Assembly (NCBI GenBank): GCA_047125605.1
Contig: CP138932.1
Location: 3,410,001 to 3,474,000, forward strand
Length of the DNA: 64,000 nucleotides
From: JAKVBK01 sp022447275
Lineage (GTDB): Bacteria; Pseudomonadota; Alphaproteobacteria; Rhodobacterales; Rhodobacteraceae
Direction of reading: 5' to 3'
Made by a program: the position numbers and the translations under genes. Shown piece by piece: positions 9,186-19,566 of the stretch (positions are counted from its first letter, which is position 1; each line of letters starts with the position of its first letter). The notes beneath the pieces are model-generated. The model did not search any database, had not been told where the DNA came from, and was given only the letters and a program-made list of their open reading frames with translations.

Positions 9186-9956
9186 TTGGAAACCAATCGT
9201 CTTTTCACCACCCATAAAGCGCCCCTGCGCTATCTGGTGATCCCGAAATGCGGCTGCACCTTTATCAAGAATCTGCTCTGGCGCATCGAGCATGGGAATG
9301 ATCATGATCAACCCATCCGGGTGCATGATGATGACAATCGGTTTCTGCGCGCAGACGCCTTGGGCCTGAACGCGGCCGATATCCGCGGCGAAGCCCACGC
9401 CTTCACCGTTTTGCGCAACCCGGTGGACCGGTTCTTTTCGCTCTACACGGATAAGGTGATCGGGGAGGGCCGCAAGCGCTACGTGCCCCTGCGCGATGTG
9501 CTGTCACATAAATACGGGCTCGATCCGCACACCCAGACAGTGGAAGGCCACCGCGCGAATTGCGAGATCATGATCGACTGGCTGGAAAACAACCTCCGCA
9601 CCGAGGTGGACCTTCCCAAAGAGGCCCATTGGACACCGCAATCCTACCGCTCCCGCCTGATGGAAAAATTCGATCTCAAACTCCTCACATTGAATGGGAT
9701 CGAGGGGCAGCTGACCGGGCTGTCGCGCGATATTCTGCCAGAGATTGCTACCACCCTTTCGGGATTGGAGCCCAACCGCTCCAAGAAGCCCGTGGCAAAG
9801 GGGCAAGTGCTTGTGCCGGAGCTGCGCAAACGGATCAACGCGGTTTATGCCGCAGATCGAAAACTGTTCTCCAAGACACGCGACGCATGGGCCAATCTCA
9901 CGCCTGAAACGGTGGATCCCGCGGCCATCCCACGCGCATCACAGGTTTTGGGCTGA
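9186..9956 (+). CDS. Sulfotransferase family protein
   Basis: 256 aa from a TTG at 9186 with AAGAGG seven bases upstream. The PAPS-binding loop reads VIPKCGCTFIKNLL (family PK-x-G-x-T), and the 3'-phosphate loop reads TVLRNPVDRFFSLY. These are the two signatures of Golgi-type (Sulfotransfer_2) sulfotransferases, which move sulfate to sugars of capsules, exopolysaccharides or other acceptors. There is no signal peptide or membrane helix. No sugar genes are adjacent, so the acceptor is unknown. Confidence 0.8.
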   Translation: METNRLFTTHKAPLRYLVIPKCGCTFIKNLLWRIEHGNDHDQPIRVHDDDNRFLRADALGLNAADIRGEAHAFTVLRNPVDRFFSLYTDKVIGEGRKRYVPLRDVLSHKYGLDPHTQTVEGHRANCEIMIDWLENNLRTEVDLPKEAHWTPQSYRSRLMEKFDLKLLTLNGIEGQLTGLSRDILPEIATTLSGLEPNRSKKPVAKGQVLVPELRKRINAVYAADRKLFSKTRDAWANLTPETVDPAAIPRASQVLG

Positions 9957-10255
9957 GCCCAACTTGGCGCGATCAACACCCTTTTAAAATCAATGGCCTG
10001 AGCAGATCTGTTCCAATTGGGCGCGTGCGCGTCATGGCGCGGGATGGGCCCGGCGCGCGCTCTTGCCAACATACCATGGCCAAGCGGCGGAGGAGCGCAA
10101 ACCCCTGCAGACCAAACCCTGTCCATAGCAGGGACTGTGCTTTGGAGATATTTCAGATGCGTCGGCTTGGGGTGAAAAGTAGCTCCCTGCATTCAAGCTT
10201 AGCGGTATTGCAGGTGCTGGCGGCGCGTTCACATCAGAATGAAAGAGATTTTGCT
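9957..10255. other. Intergenic, 299 bases, no gene seen
   Basis: Neither strand shows a supported gene, tRNA or terminator. The last 20 bases hold the weak ribosome-binding region of the following broken gene. Confidence 0.5.
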
Positions 10256-10823
10256 ATGCGTTTAAGATAGGGCGCAGGGCTGATGCTGGCCTTTGGTTTG
10301 CTCACAGGGGCCGCGCAAGCATGCTCCGCGACATTGGGGGATGTGGAGATTGCCCCGACTGCTATCGGAAGTGCCGCATCGGTAAATGTTGACGTAAGCG
10401 TATCTGGCAGTGCGGGTACGCTCAACGGGTTTTCGCTATTAAGGAGCCCTTTTCCCTTGGGGTTGAAACCGACGTTTCTGGTTTCATCACAACCGGAGGT
10501 GAGCCAGGATTTGAGGAGCTTGTTTTCGGAAAGTTCGGCGCTCCTTTTCTTTTAGAAAGTGGCCTTCTCGACAGGACAGTGGATGTTGCTTCTGGGTCTG
10601 CCGAGGCTCTGTATGCAACGACCGGCGGCAGTGAAGCGGTTCGTGGGGCCCCTACTTTGTCGTCCAACTCGAGAAGAGTTCGGCGTTTACGGATGGAGCG
10701 AACACCGCGGCGCTGACAATCTTCGACGCCGCACTGGCGCCCGTGCCGCTGCCTGTGGGTGCCGTTTTGCTGATCGGGGCGCAGGGGGCCTTGGGCCTTG
10801 CCCGGAGAGGCAAGGCAACCTGA
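10256..10823 (+). pseudogene. Decayed VPLPA-CTERM surface-sorting protein
   Basis: Read across frames this is one secreted protein. ATG 10256 gives MRLR, an in-frame TAG at 10268, then a hydrophobic signal core ending LLTGAAQAC and a beta-rich stretch (ATLGDVEIAP, VNVDVSVSGSAGTLNGFS). Frame is lost near 10440; the next stretch reads EPFSLGVETDVSGFITTGGE and on to ATTGGSEAVRGAPTLSS. A second shift near 10670 restores FTDGANTAALTIFDAALAP followed by VPLPVGAVLLIGAQGALGLA, RRGKAT and a TGA. That tail is a VPLPA-CTERM sorting signal (motif, one membrane helix, basic end), recognised by exosortase-type enzymes. One nonsense and two frameshifts mean it is not expressed intact, unless the sequence contains errors. 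Confidence 0.75.
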
Positions 10824-10850
10824 ACGCCGCAAAGGCCCCTTCGAAACGCA

Positions 10851-10880
10851 AGCCCCGGCGATGTGCCGGGGCTTTTTCTT
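10851..10880 (+). terminator. Rho-independent terminator of the VPLPA-CTERM relic
   Basis: A perfect 9-bp stem, AGCCCCGGC with GCCGGGGCT, a GATGT loop and a following T5 run. It lies 28 bases after the stop of the broken gene, showing where the original transcript ended. Confidence 0.85.
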
Positions 10881-11176
10881 GAGCGGGGTGCCTGGGATCA
10901 GATCCTGCTGACTGTTGCCAGTGCGCCTTGTTCCAAAGCCCATGGCTGGCTGGCGGGCGGGCGGCAAGCTGGCATACGCATCGTTTGAACTTGTCTGTGC
11001 CAATTTAGATCTCAGCGCGCGTGGGTCGTTTGGAGCCTTGGCGGCCTGCAGTGTCAAACCGCTTGTTCCGTTGGCAGATGACTGGCAGTCTGAAAGTGCT
11101 GACGTTCCAAGTGGCGGATGTCGAGCAAGGCCAGACCGTCATGCCCAGTTCGCCGAGGTTGCTGGAGAACGATCAA
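10881..11176. other. Intergenic, 296 bases, promoter region of the MFS gene
   Basis: No supported gene. Open frames here are antisense or out-of-frame readings. It should hold the promoter of the MFS gene; no clear -35/-10 pair was picked. Confidence 0.4.
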
Positions 11177-12346
11177 ATGCACCCCGCTCCAACCCGCCCT
11201 TGGTTGATTTTGGCAGGACTTGCGCTTGGCGTAACGGTAACGAACGGATTTGCGCGGTTTGCCTATGGATTGCTGCTGCCCGCCATGAAGTCCGAGCTTG
11301 GGTGGAATTATGCGCAAGCGGGCTGGCTGAATACCGCGAATGCCCTTGGATATATCGCTGGTGCTGTCCTGACGATGTTTCTGATCCGGCGCCTCTCACC
11401 GTCACGCCTGTTTGCCTTTGGTTTGATCACGACAACGCTGGCGCTCTTGGCGACTGGGCTGAACGCAGCGCTTTGGTGGCAGACACTCTGGCGTATTCTG
11501 GCGGGCATCTTTGGCGCGATGTCTTTTTCAACGGCAGGGGCTCTGGCTGCTGGACTGTTTCAGGGCGATCCCCGTCGCAATGCGCTGGCCATTGCAATCC
11601 TTTTTGGCTCAGGTGGCGGCTTGGGCATCGTGCTGGCGGGGGCTGCGCTGCCCCTGATGCTTGATGCCTTTGGCCCTGGTTGCTGGCCGTGGGGGTGGAT
11701 TGTGATCGGGACGACGAGCCTTTCCTTCGTGCCGCTTGGCCTTTGGGCTGCCTCCACGCTGCGCATGCGCGCCCAATTGCAGACTCAGCCCACCCCTCTG
11801 CCTGTGCGCCGCATGCTTCCCGAACTGGCTGGCTATGCAGGTTTTGGATTGGGCTACATTGTCTATCTGACCTTTTTGTCCGAATGGATGACAGAACAGG
11901 CCGCAGGCGCCGGTTTCATCGCGCTGATCTGGGTTATCCTCGGTCTGTGCATTTGTATTTCGCCGCTGGTTTGGCGCCCCGTGCTGGCGCGTTTTCGTAC
12001 GGGCTTGCCGCTGGCGTTGATCCTGACCTGCATCGCCATCGGATCGGCCCTGCCTGTGATGCTGCCGGGCGGTTTTGCCCTGCTGCTTTCAGCGGTCATT
12101 TTCGGCCTGTCGGTGTTCATGGCCCCTGGTGCAATCACTAATTTTACAAGACAGAACCTGCCTGCTGAAAGCTGGGGGCGCGCAATCAGCCTGTTTACAG
12201 TGGTGTTTGCCGTGGCCCAGACTTTAGGCCCCTATGGCGCCGGCTTGGTTGGCGATCTGTTTGATGACATCGGTGTCAGCCTGCTGGCGGCGGCTGGGCT
12301 GCTGTTGATAGGTGCAGTGGCTGCCTTGAGGCAAAAGCCGCTCTAG
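11177..12346 (+). CDS. MFS transporter, YbfB/YjiJ family
   Basis: 389 aa with twelve predicted membrane helices. The first helix (LILAGLALGVTVTNGFARFAYGLLLPAM) carries the FARFAYG..LP motif of the YbfB/YjiJ group of the major facilitator superfamily, whose substrates are mostly unknown. The loop after helix 2 has a variant RRLSPSR in place of the classic GxxxDRxGRR. The ATG at 11177 is chosen because GGAGAA lies nine bases upstream and the membrane core starts eight residues later; the frame is open upstream without family resemblance. The gene ends 157 bases before the inserted element and would have been convergent with gyrB before the insertion. Confidence 0.87.
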   Translation: MHPAPTRPWLILAGLALGVTVTNGFARFAYGLLLPAMKSELGWNYAQAGWLNTANALGYIAGAVLTMFLIRRLSPSRLFAFGLITTTLALLATGLNAALWWQTLWRILAGIFGAMSFSTAGALAAGLFQGDPRRNALAIAILFGSGGGLGIVLAGAALPLMLDAFGPGCWPWGWIVIGTTSLSFVPLGLWAASTLRMRAQLQTQPTPLPVRRMLPELAGYAGFGLGYIVYLTFLSEWMTEQAAGAGFIALIWVILGLCICISPLVWRPVLARFRTGLPLALILTCIAIGSALPVMLPGGFALLLSAVIFGLSVFMAPGAITNFTRQNLPAESWGRAISLFTVVFAVAQTLGPYGAGLVGDLFDDIGVSLLAAAGLLLIGAVAALRQKPL

Positions 12347-12502
12347 TGTGGCGAAGTCTTCACGCATCTGAAGATCGGTCCCGCTTGTACCGCCAAAACT
12401 GGTAAAAGGCACATGCAAGCTGTGTCCAACAGCAGCTTGCATGGGGCTAAAGACTGGGCAAGTTAGTCTCGATGAGCGACTTGGTTACTGTGCTTTATAG
12501 GC

Positions 12503-12599
12503 TGTAGGTGAGCGCATATTTTTATTATGGGCGCCCAAAAATCAGGGCTTTAGCGCTCCTTTGCGCGCAATTTTTTTCGTAAACGGTACGCATATTTTT
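12503..12599. repeat. Left end: terminal inverted repeat plus two internal copies
   Basis: The terminal 21-bp repeat is at 12503-12523. A degenerate copy (GCGCGCAATTTTTTT) is at 12563-12577, and a further copy of the exact core CGCATATTTTT is at 12589-12599, in the same orientation as the terminus. Spaced repeats like these are normally binding sites for a DDE transposase. Confidence 0.8.
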
Positions 12600-13026
12600 C
12601 GCTCATGGAACAAATAGCACCAAAGCCGATCCTATAATTGGCCCAGTCCTGACCACACCTATGCGGCAAGCTCCGGTGAAGCCGCCTATCGTCTCGTAAA
12701 TGAGAACAGCCGCACTTGCTTACGCGGCTCAAGGCGACAGAACTGCCATTTTATACTTTAGGAGGCCGGGACTATCCGAGGGTTCGTTGGCGCGGAGATA
12801 CGGCGCCCCTTATCGTACTGGGCAGCGGTAGAGCCCCAGCGTGAGATCCTGATTGGTCAAATTCTGGCATAAGTCCCAATCGCACTGGCTCGCAAAGGGC
12901 TCAATCGCAGCAACGCCGATCGCACATTGCTCCGCAATAACGTGGGCAGGAGCCTGCTGGGCAAATTGTTTTGATACGGTGCAGATTTAAAAACCTTCGC
13001 ACGGCTCTAAGCTTGGGAGTCCTCTA
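12600..13026. other. Non-coding left part of the element with a possible gene remnant
   Basis: No intact gene. On the minus strand 12965-12810 reads as a protein-like tail, FAQQAPAHVIAEQCAIGVAA continuing IEPFASQCDWDLCQNLTNQD, ending in a TAA, with no start in frame and a stop just upstream. I do not recognise it; it may be debris of a former cargo gene. The last 15 bases hold the GGGAG ribosome-binding site of the glycosyltransferase. Confidence 0.35.
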
Positions 13027-13902
13027 TTGCTGGCCTATTCCATCATAATCCCAACGCGCGATCGAAACGACCTTTTATGTAGAGCGGTTGAAAGTGCCCT
13101 GGTAGCCGCTGCGCCAATGTCCGAGATCATTGTCTCCGACGATGCTAGCAAGACACCTGCCTCGAGCATTTTGGGTCACTTTCGAGACACGCGACTGCGC
13201 TTTGTACAGGCTGAAGGCAAGGGTCCCGGGCACGCCCGCAATCGCGCTATGGAGGCTGCACGGGGAAAGGTTTTGTTTTTTCTGGATGATGACGATGAAT
13301 TGATGCCAGACTACTGCGCTCGAATAATGTCTCGTTTGGCAAACAACCCAAACCCACCCGAATTTGGTTACAGTGCGTATATTTTCCAAAAGGGACAGAG
13401 GCAGACCCAAAAATGTCGAGCCCCCGATGGCCCCATTGTCGCTACGCAGCCTTTTCAACAAACTAACTTAGGCTTTGGCATGGGGTTCTGGATAATAGGT
13501 GCCTTGGCCAAACGGGTCGGTCCGATTTCCGAGGAATGGATGACCAATGAAGATACCGAGTATTGCTTGCGCCTTTTAGGCACTGGAAGACCGGGGTGGT
13601 ATTCGGCGACACCGGGCGTCATCGTTCATAAAGCAAGCGTCGACTCGGCCAATGTGGCCTCTATCACCCAGCGAACTGCTTCGTCCAAACGTAGCGCCGC
13701 CTTCGACGCCATCGTGCATGCTCATGTATCACTAATTGACAAGATTCCGGGGGCGCAACGCTATTTTGACCGGCGCCGGATCAAAACCGCTCTTAGCGCT
13801 AGACTATGGACTAAAGGCTGGCGCATTGCCTGCGCCCGACCCGTTAACTTGCCCTATTTCGCGGCAAACCTTATTGGTTCCTTGTTTAGGCTACGGCCAT
13901 GA
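13027..13902 (+). CDS. Family 2 glycosyltransferase (GT-A fold)
   Basis: 291 aa from a TTG with GGGAG eight bases upstream. The start YSIIIPTRDRNDLLCRAVES, then IIVSDDASKT and the metal-binding acidic cluster VLFFLDDDDEL (Asp87-Asp90) define a GT2 inverting transferase; WMTNEDTEYCLRLL fits the catalytic ED motif. It should add a sugar from a nucleotide donor to a surface glycan at the cytoplasmic face. The C-terminus has no membrane helix. It overlaps the next gene by ATGA, forming a two-gene cargo operon inside the inserted element. Codon use is visibly more AT-rich than in neighbours, consistent with transfer. Confidence 0.88.
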   Translation: MLAYSIIIPTRDRNDLLCRAVESALVAAAPMSEIIVSDDASKTPASSILGHFRDTRLRFVQAEGKGPGHARNRAMEAARGKVLFFLDDDDELMPDYCARIMSRLANNPNPPEFGYSAYIFQKGQRQTQKCRAPDGPIVATQPFQQTNLGFGMGFWIIGALAKRVGPISEEWMTNEDTEYCLRLLGTGRPGWYSATPGVIVHKASVDSANVASITQRTASSKRSAAFDAIVHAHVSLIDKIPGAQRYFDRRRIKTALSARLWTKGWRIACARPVNLPYFAANLIGSLFRLRP

Positions 13903-14966
13903 ATCCTTTGGATATAATTGACAGTTTCGCCTACTATCTTCCTCAATTTCACACTATTCCGGAAAATGACAGGTGGTGGGGCGAAGGCTTTACAGAGTGG
14001 ACGCAGCTGCGCTCTGCTAGAAAATTTCATTGCGAGCAGATCATTCAAACCCCCGGCGAGCTTGGGTGGTATGATCTGCAAAATGTTGAAGTAATTGAAC
14101 GGCAATATGAGCTCGCTCGCTCAAATGGAGTCGGTGCTTTTGCATTTTGGCACTACTGGTTTGGTGATGGCGATTTGTTGTTGGAGGGCCCGGCAGAGCG
14201 CCTGTTGGCTAGCGAGGTGGATGCTCGTTTCTGTTTCGCATGGGCAAATCATGATTGGTTGAAACGCTCAACAGGCGAGGTGCTCCGGAGACAGAGCTAT
14301 TCTGCCACAGCCGCCAGACACTTCGGCTATTTGGAGCCTTTTTTTCACGATCCGCGCTATGTGAAGATCAAGGGGTGCCCAGTAATGTTTCTGTTCTCAC
14401 CTAGCCGTCATCCCAACCTACCAAGCTTTGTTGAAGACATGTACGATCGCGCTGAAAGGTCAGGTTTTGATGGGATGTACTTCATATTTGACCATACCGG
14501 CCCGAAAGACGATTGCGCACAACTGTGTGAACGTTACCTAAGTTCAAGTGCCCCCTTGAAATTCGCGTCAAATCTAACGCGCTTGTTTGAACGGATAACG
14601 CAAAAACACCGCATAGCGAAAGGCATGCCACTGGTAAATCGTTATGAAAACAGCGTGCGCCACGTATCACGATTGGATATGAGCGATCCCCGCCGCATAC
14701 CCGTAGCCCTCCCTGGCTGGGATACTTCCATAAGGCATGCCGAACGAGGTCAGATCCTGCTTGGGAATACACCAGCCGCATTCGGGGCTATGCTCGATAT
14801 TCTTGTCGAAAACCTTGAAAAGCGCTTCGTTTATGATCGCTTTCTGGTCTTCAAATCTTGGAATGAATGGGCGGAGGGAAACTTGATTGAACCTAGTGCT
14901 GAATATGGCCCCAACTTTCTTCACGAGATCGGTCGCCGGTTCGCATTGGCAAAGGCCGGAGTTTGA
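13899..14966 (+). CDS. WbsX-like (GH99-related) polysaccharide protein
   Basis: 355 aa. Residues 12-34 carry the family hallmark YYLPQFHTIPENDRWWGEGF followed by TEW, and further in FAFWHYWFGDGDLLLEGPAE, FCFAWANHDW and FLVFKSWNEWAEGNLIEPSA. These define the WbsX family, a GH99-like TIM barrel found in O-antigen and capsule clusters and annotated either as glycosyltransferase or hydrolase. The precise reaction is not known. ATGA overlap with the GT2 gene implies coupled translation. The gene converges on gyrB across the right end of the element. Confidence 0.87.
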   Translation: MNPLDIIDSFAYYLPQFHTIPENDRWWGEGFTEWTQLRSARKFHCEQIIQTPGELGWYDLQNVEVIERQYELARSNGVGAFAFWHYWFGDGDLLLEGPAERLLASEVDARFCFAWANHDWLKRSTGEVLRRQSYSATAARHFGYLEPFFHDPRYVKIKGCPVMFLFSPSRHPNLPSFVEDMYDRAERSGFDGMYFIFDHTGPKDDCAQLCERYLSSSAPLKFASNLTRLFERITQKHRIAKGMPLVNRYENSVRHVSRLDMSDPRRIPVALPGWDTSIRHAERGQILLGNTPAAFGAMLDILVENLEKRFVYDRFLVFKSWNEWAEGNLIEPSAEYGPNFLHEIGRRFALAKAGV

Positions 14967-15216
14967 CTCTTGGGCCAGCAAGGGTGCGAGGTTATGAATT
15001 CGGCCTTTGTGCAGCCATGCGAAGCCTAGATGTAGGTGTCCCTGTGAAATTCGCTCATTAGACGTTGCCAGACCAGCCAACATTGGTTGTTGGAGGACCT
15101 AAGACAAAATCAAAAACTTTTGTGCTAAGCTATACTCTCGCTCTTTGGCAAAGGCCCTCGAAACTCCGCAGACCACAAGTTGTGTGTAAGCTATTGCCTA
15201 GTATAACTTTTTAGAG
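14967..15216. other. Non-coding right part of the element
   Basis: No supported gene on either strand. AT-rich toward the right end. A short CCAAC/GTTGG hairpin near 15075 might end the cargo transcript, but no T-run follows directly. Confidence 0.4.
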
Positions 15217-15279
15217 ATTTTGCGCGCTCGCGGCACGCAAAAAATATGCGCACCGCGAAAAAATATGCGCTCACCTACA
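15217..15279. repeat. Right end: terminal inverted repeat plus two internal copies
   Basis: On the minus strand, the terminal 21-bp repeat runs 15279 to 15259, a second exact core (CGCATATTTTTT) 15250 to 15239, and a degenerate GCGCGCAAAATC copy lies near 15228-15217. Copy spacing is tighter than at the left end, so the two ends are asymmetric, as in Tn7-like elements. Confidence 0.8.
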
Positions 15280-15284
15280 TAGGC

Positions 15285-17702
<2,418 letters not shown>

Positions 17703-17815
17703 GATGCACTTTCCGTGTTTCTGTTGCTGATTTATACATCGGCAGGGGGGCAATGTCACGGCCTAAGCCCCCCATTTCGCGGGTATTTCAGCCTCTTTCC
17801 ACCTGATATTTTGCC

Positions 17816-18439
17816 TTAGCTGCTCAGAGCGATCAAAAGCCCAACACAGAGCAGCAATACGCCAGAAATCCGGTTCACGCGGCGCAGAGCTTTCGGGGAG
17901 GCGAGCAGCCGCCGGACCCGGTCGAAGCCGATTGCGAGCACGAGATTTCCGAGCAGCGGCACCATCATTGACAGGGTGACGATTGCAGCAATATCGAGGG
18001 CGGTAACCTGCGTGAGGTCAAAAAAGCCGGGCAGGACCCCAATGTAAAACAAAATTGCCTTCGGGTTTGACAGGATCACTGCGACGCCGGCGAAAAACCC
18101 GGCCCAAAGCCCGGGCCGTGTCAGGCGGCTGTCCTGTCCGATCGGGCCACCTTGGGCGCGCAGCAGCGCCCATCCCATGGCAATGAAGATGATCACGGCC
18201 GCCCATTTCAGGACAATCATGAAGCCGGCAAACACAGAGGTGACCCAGACAACGCCAAATATCGCCAGCAAGGGCCAGATCGCGTCGCCGACGGCTACGC
18301 CCACCGCCAGAGGCCAAGCCGCGCTATAGCCCCCTGCGAGGGCGCGCGCGGCCATGGCCACCCAAACGGGGCCAGGCGTGAGCACAAGCACCGCCAGCGT
18401 GAGGGCGTAGAAAAGCAAATCGAGCGGGGAGAGTGTCAC
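17816..18439 (-). CDS. LysE/RhtB-family amino acid exporter
   Basis: 207 aa, usual for the family, with six predicted helices. The N-terminal FYALTLAVLVLTPGPVWVAM contains the TPGP motif of LysE-type exporters, followed by the G-A-W-P region and SNPKAILFYIGVLPGFFD. These proteins export amino acids or derivatives; the substrate is not known. It overlaps the recF stop by ATGA, so it rides in the dnaN-recF transcript ahead of gyrB, an unusual passenger in this conserved block. Confidence 0.88.
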   Translation of the reverse strand: MTLSPLDLLFYALTLAVLVLTPGPVWVAMAARALAGGYSAAWPLAVGVAVGDAIWPLLAIFGVVWVTSVFAGFMIVLKWAAVIIFIAMGWALLRAQGGPIGQDSRLTRPGLWAGFFAGVAVILSNPKAILFYIGVLPGFFDLTQVTALDIAAIVTLSMMVPLLGNLVLAIGFDRVRRLLASPKALRRVNRISGVLLLCVGLLIALSS

Positions 18440-19554
18440 GGCCCGCAGGCTTCCTGATAAGTGACTGCGCTGAGCCCGTCCTGCTCGCTGACGACGAGGG
18501 CTTGCGCGCGCGTGCCCAGCTCCGCAAAGAATTCGGCTCCTGTCCCTGTCAGCCAGGCTTGGGCGCCAAGGGCAAAGATTTCGTCATAGAGCGCTGCGCG
18601 GCGACTGGCGTCCAGATGGGCTGACACCTCATCGAGCAGCAGCAAGGGAGGGGCGCCGAAATCCTGAGCAAGTGCTCGGGCGTTGGACAGCACTAGCGAA
18701 AGCAAAAGCGCCTTTTGCTCACCGGTCGAGCAATCCCGTGCGGGCAGCCCTTTCGCGGTGTAAATCGCGCTCAGATCATCGCGGTGTGGACCAAGAAGTG
18801 TGCGACCGGCACGCATGTCCTGCGAGCGGCCTTCGGCCAGCGCATGGGCAAGCGCCTCTGTGGCCTCAAACAGCGTGCCGCTGTCGCCTCCGGGCGACAA
18901 TGTCAGCTGCGCGGCGGGAAAGGCTGTCGTGGCATCGTTCTGGGCGTCTGCGATGCGCGCGAGGGCCGCGAGACGATTGCGGGTAATCTCAGCCCCGGCC
19001 TCCGCCATGCCCGCCTCAAGGGCCGCATACCAGCCTGCGTCGCGTACCATGTCTTTGAGCAGACGGTTGCGGTCACGCATGGCTTTTTCATAGGCCAGAA
19101 CGATCTCCCCATGGCGCGGTTCAAAACTGAGCACCATCCGATCGAGAAACCGCCTGCGGCCCTCTGCGCTTTCCGTCCAGAGCCTGTCCATGTTGGGCAC
19201 CAGCCAGACCACCCGGGCAAGCCGACCCAGCGCCAGCTGCGGCGCTGTTTTGCCATCAATGGACACGCTGCGCGAGGATCCGGGCAGCGCGCCTGTTTCC
19301 AGTTCGTGTAGCTGGTCGCGGCTGTTGAGCGTGGCCCGTATGCGCCACCCGACACCTTCGGATTGGCGGCCCATGTCGTCGGCCGCGGCGCGGCGCAACC
19401 CCCGGCCGGGTGACAGCAAGGACACCGCTTCAAGAAGGTTTGTCTTGCCCGCGCCATTGGGCCCCCAGATCGCCACCGGTCTTGGGTCCAGCGGCATGTC
19501 CAGTTTTCTGTGAGACCGAAACTGCGAAAGGGCCAAGGCCCGCAGGGCGAGCAT
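18436..19554 (-). CDS. recF: DNA replication and repair protein RecF
   Basis: 372 aa, normal length. An SMC-like ATPase that helps load RecA at gaps. Walker A is IWGPNGAGKTNLLEAV (about 31-38), the signature region LLGPHRDDL, and Walker B LLLLDEVSAHLD near the C-terminus. It follows dnaN by 12 bases on the same strand. Confidence 0.96.
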   Translation of the reverse strand: MLALRALALSQFRSHRKLDMPLDPRPVAIWGPNGAGKTNLLEAVSLLSPGRGLRRAAADDMGRQSEGVGWRIRATLNSRDQLHELETGALPGSSRSVSIDGKTAPQLALGRLARVVWLVPNMDRLWTESAEGRRRFLDRMVLSFEPRHGEIVLAYEKAMRDRNRLLKDMVRDAGWYAALEAGMAEAGAEITRNRLAALARIADAQNDATTAFPAAQLTLSPGGDSGTLFEATEALAHALAEGRSQDMRAGRTLLGPHRDDLSAIYTAKGLPARDCSTGEQKALLLSLVLSNARALAQDFGAPPLLLLDEVSAHLDASRRAALYDEIFALGAQAWLTGTGAEFFAELGTRAQALVVSEQDGLSAVTYQEACGP

Positions 19555-19566
19555 CGCGCCTGCCGG

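Larger units (their letters stand above)
12503..15279. mobile_element. 2.8 kb inverted-repeat element with polysaccharide cargo and no transposase
   Basis: The two ends are exact 21-bp inverted repeats beginning 5'-TGTAGGTGAGCGCATA. They are flanked by the same five bases, TAGGC, at 12498-12502 and 15280-15284, the signature of a transposition with 5-bp target duplication. Each end also has further copies of the core CGCATATTTTT inside it. TGT...ACA ends, a 5-bp duplication and several transposase-site-like repeats per end are the pattern of Tn7- and Tn5053/Tn402-like elements. Inside are a family 2 glycosyltransferase and a WbsX-like gene; no transposase gene is present, so it is non-autonomous or decayed. 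The right duplication abuts the gyrB stop codon. Confidence 0.85.

Noticed and set aside
10915..11664. 249-codon plus-strand frame overlapping the MFS gene start
   Set aside because: Out of frame with the twelve-helix protein; no membrane or domain pattern.
12550..12732. 60-codon minus-strand frame near the left end of the element as a transposase remnant
   Set aside because: It crosses the repeat region and shows no DDE, integrase or resolvase motif.
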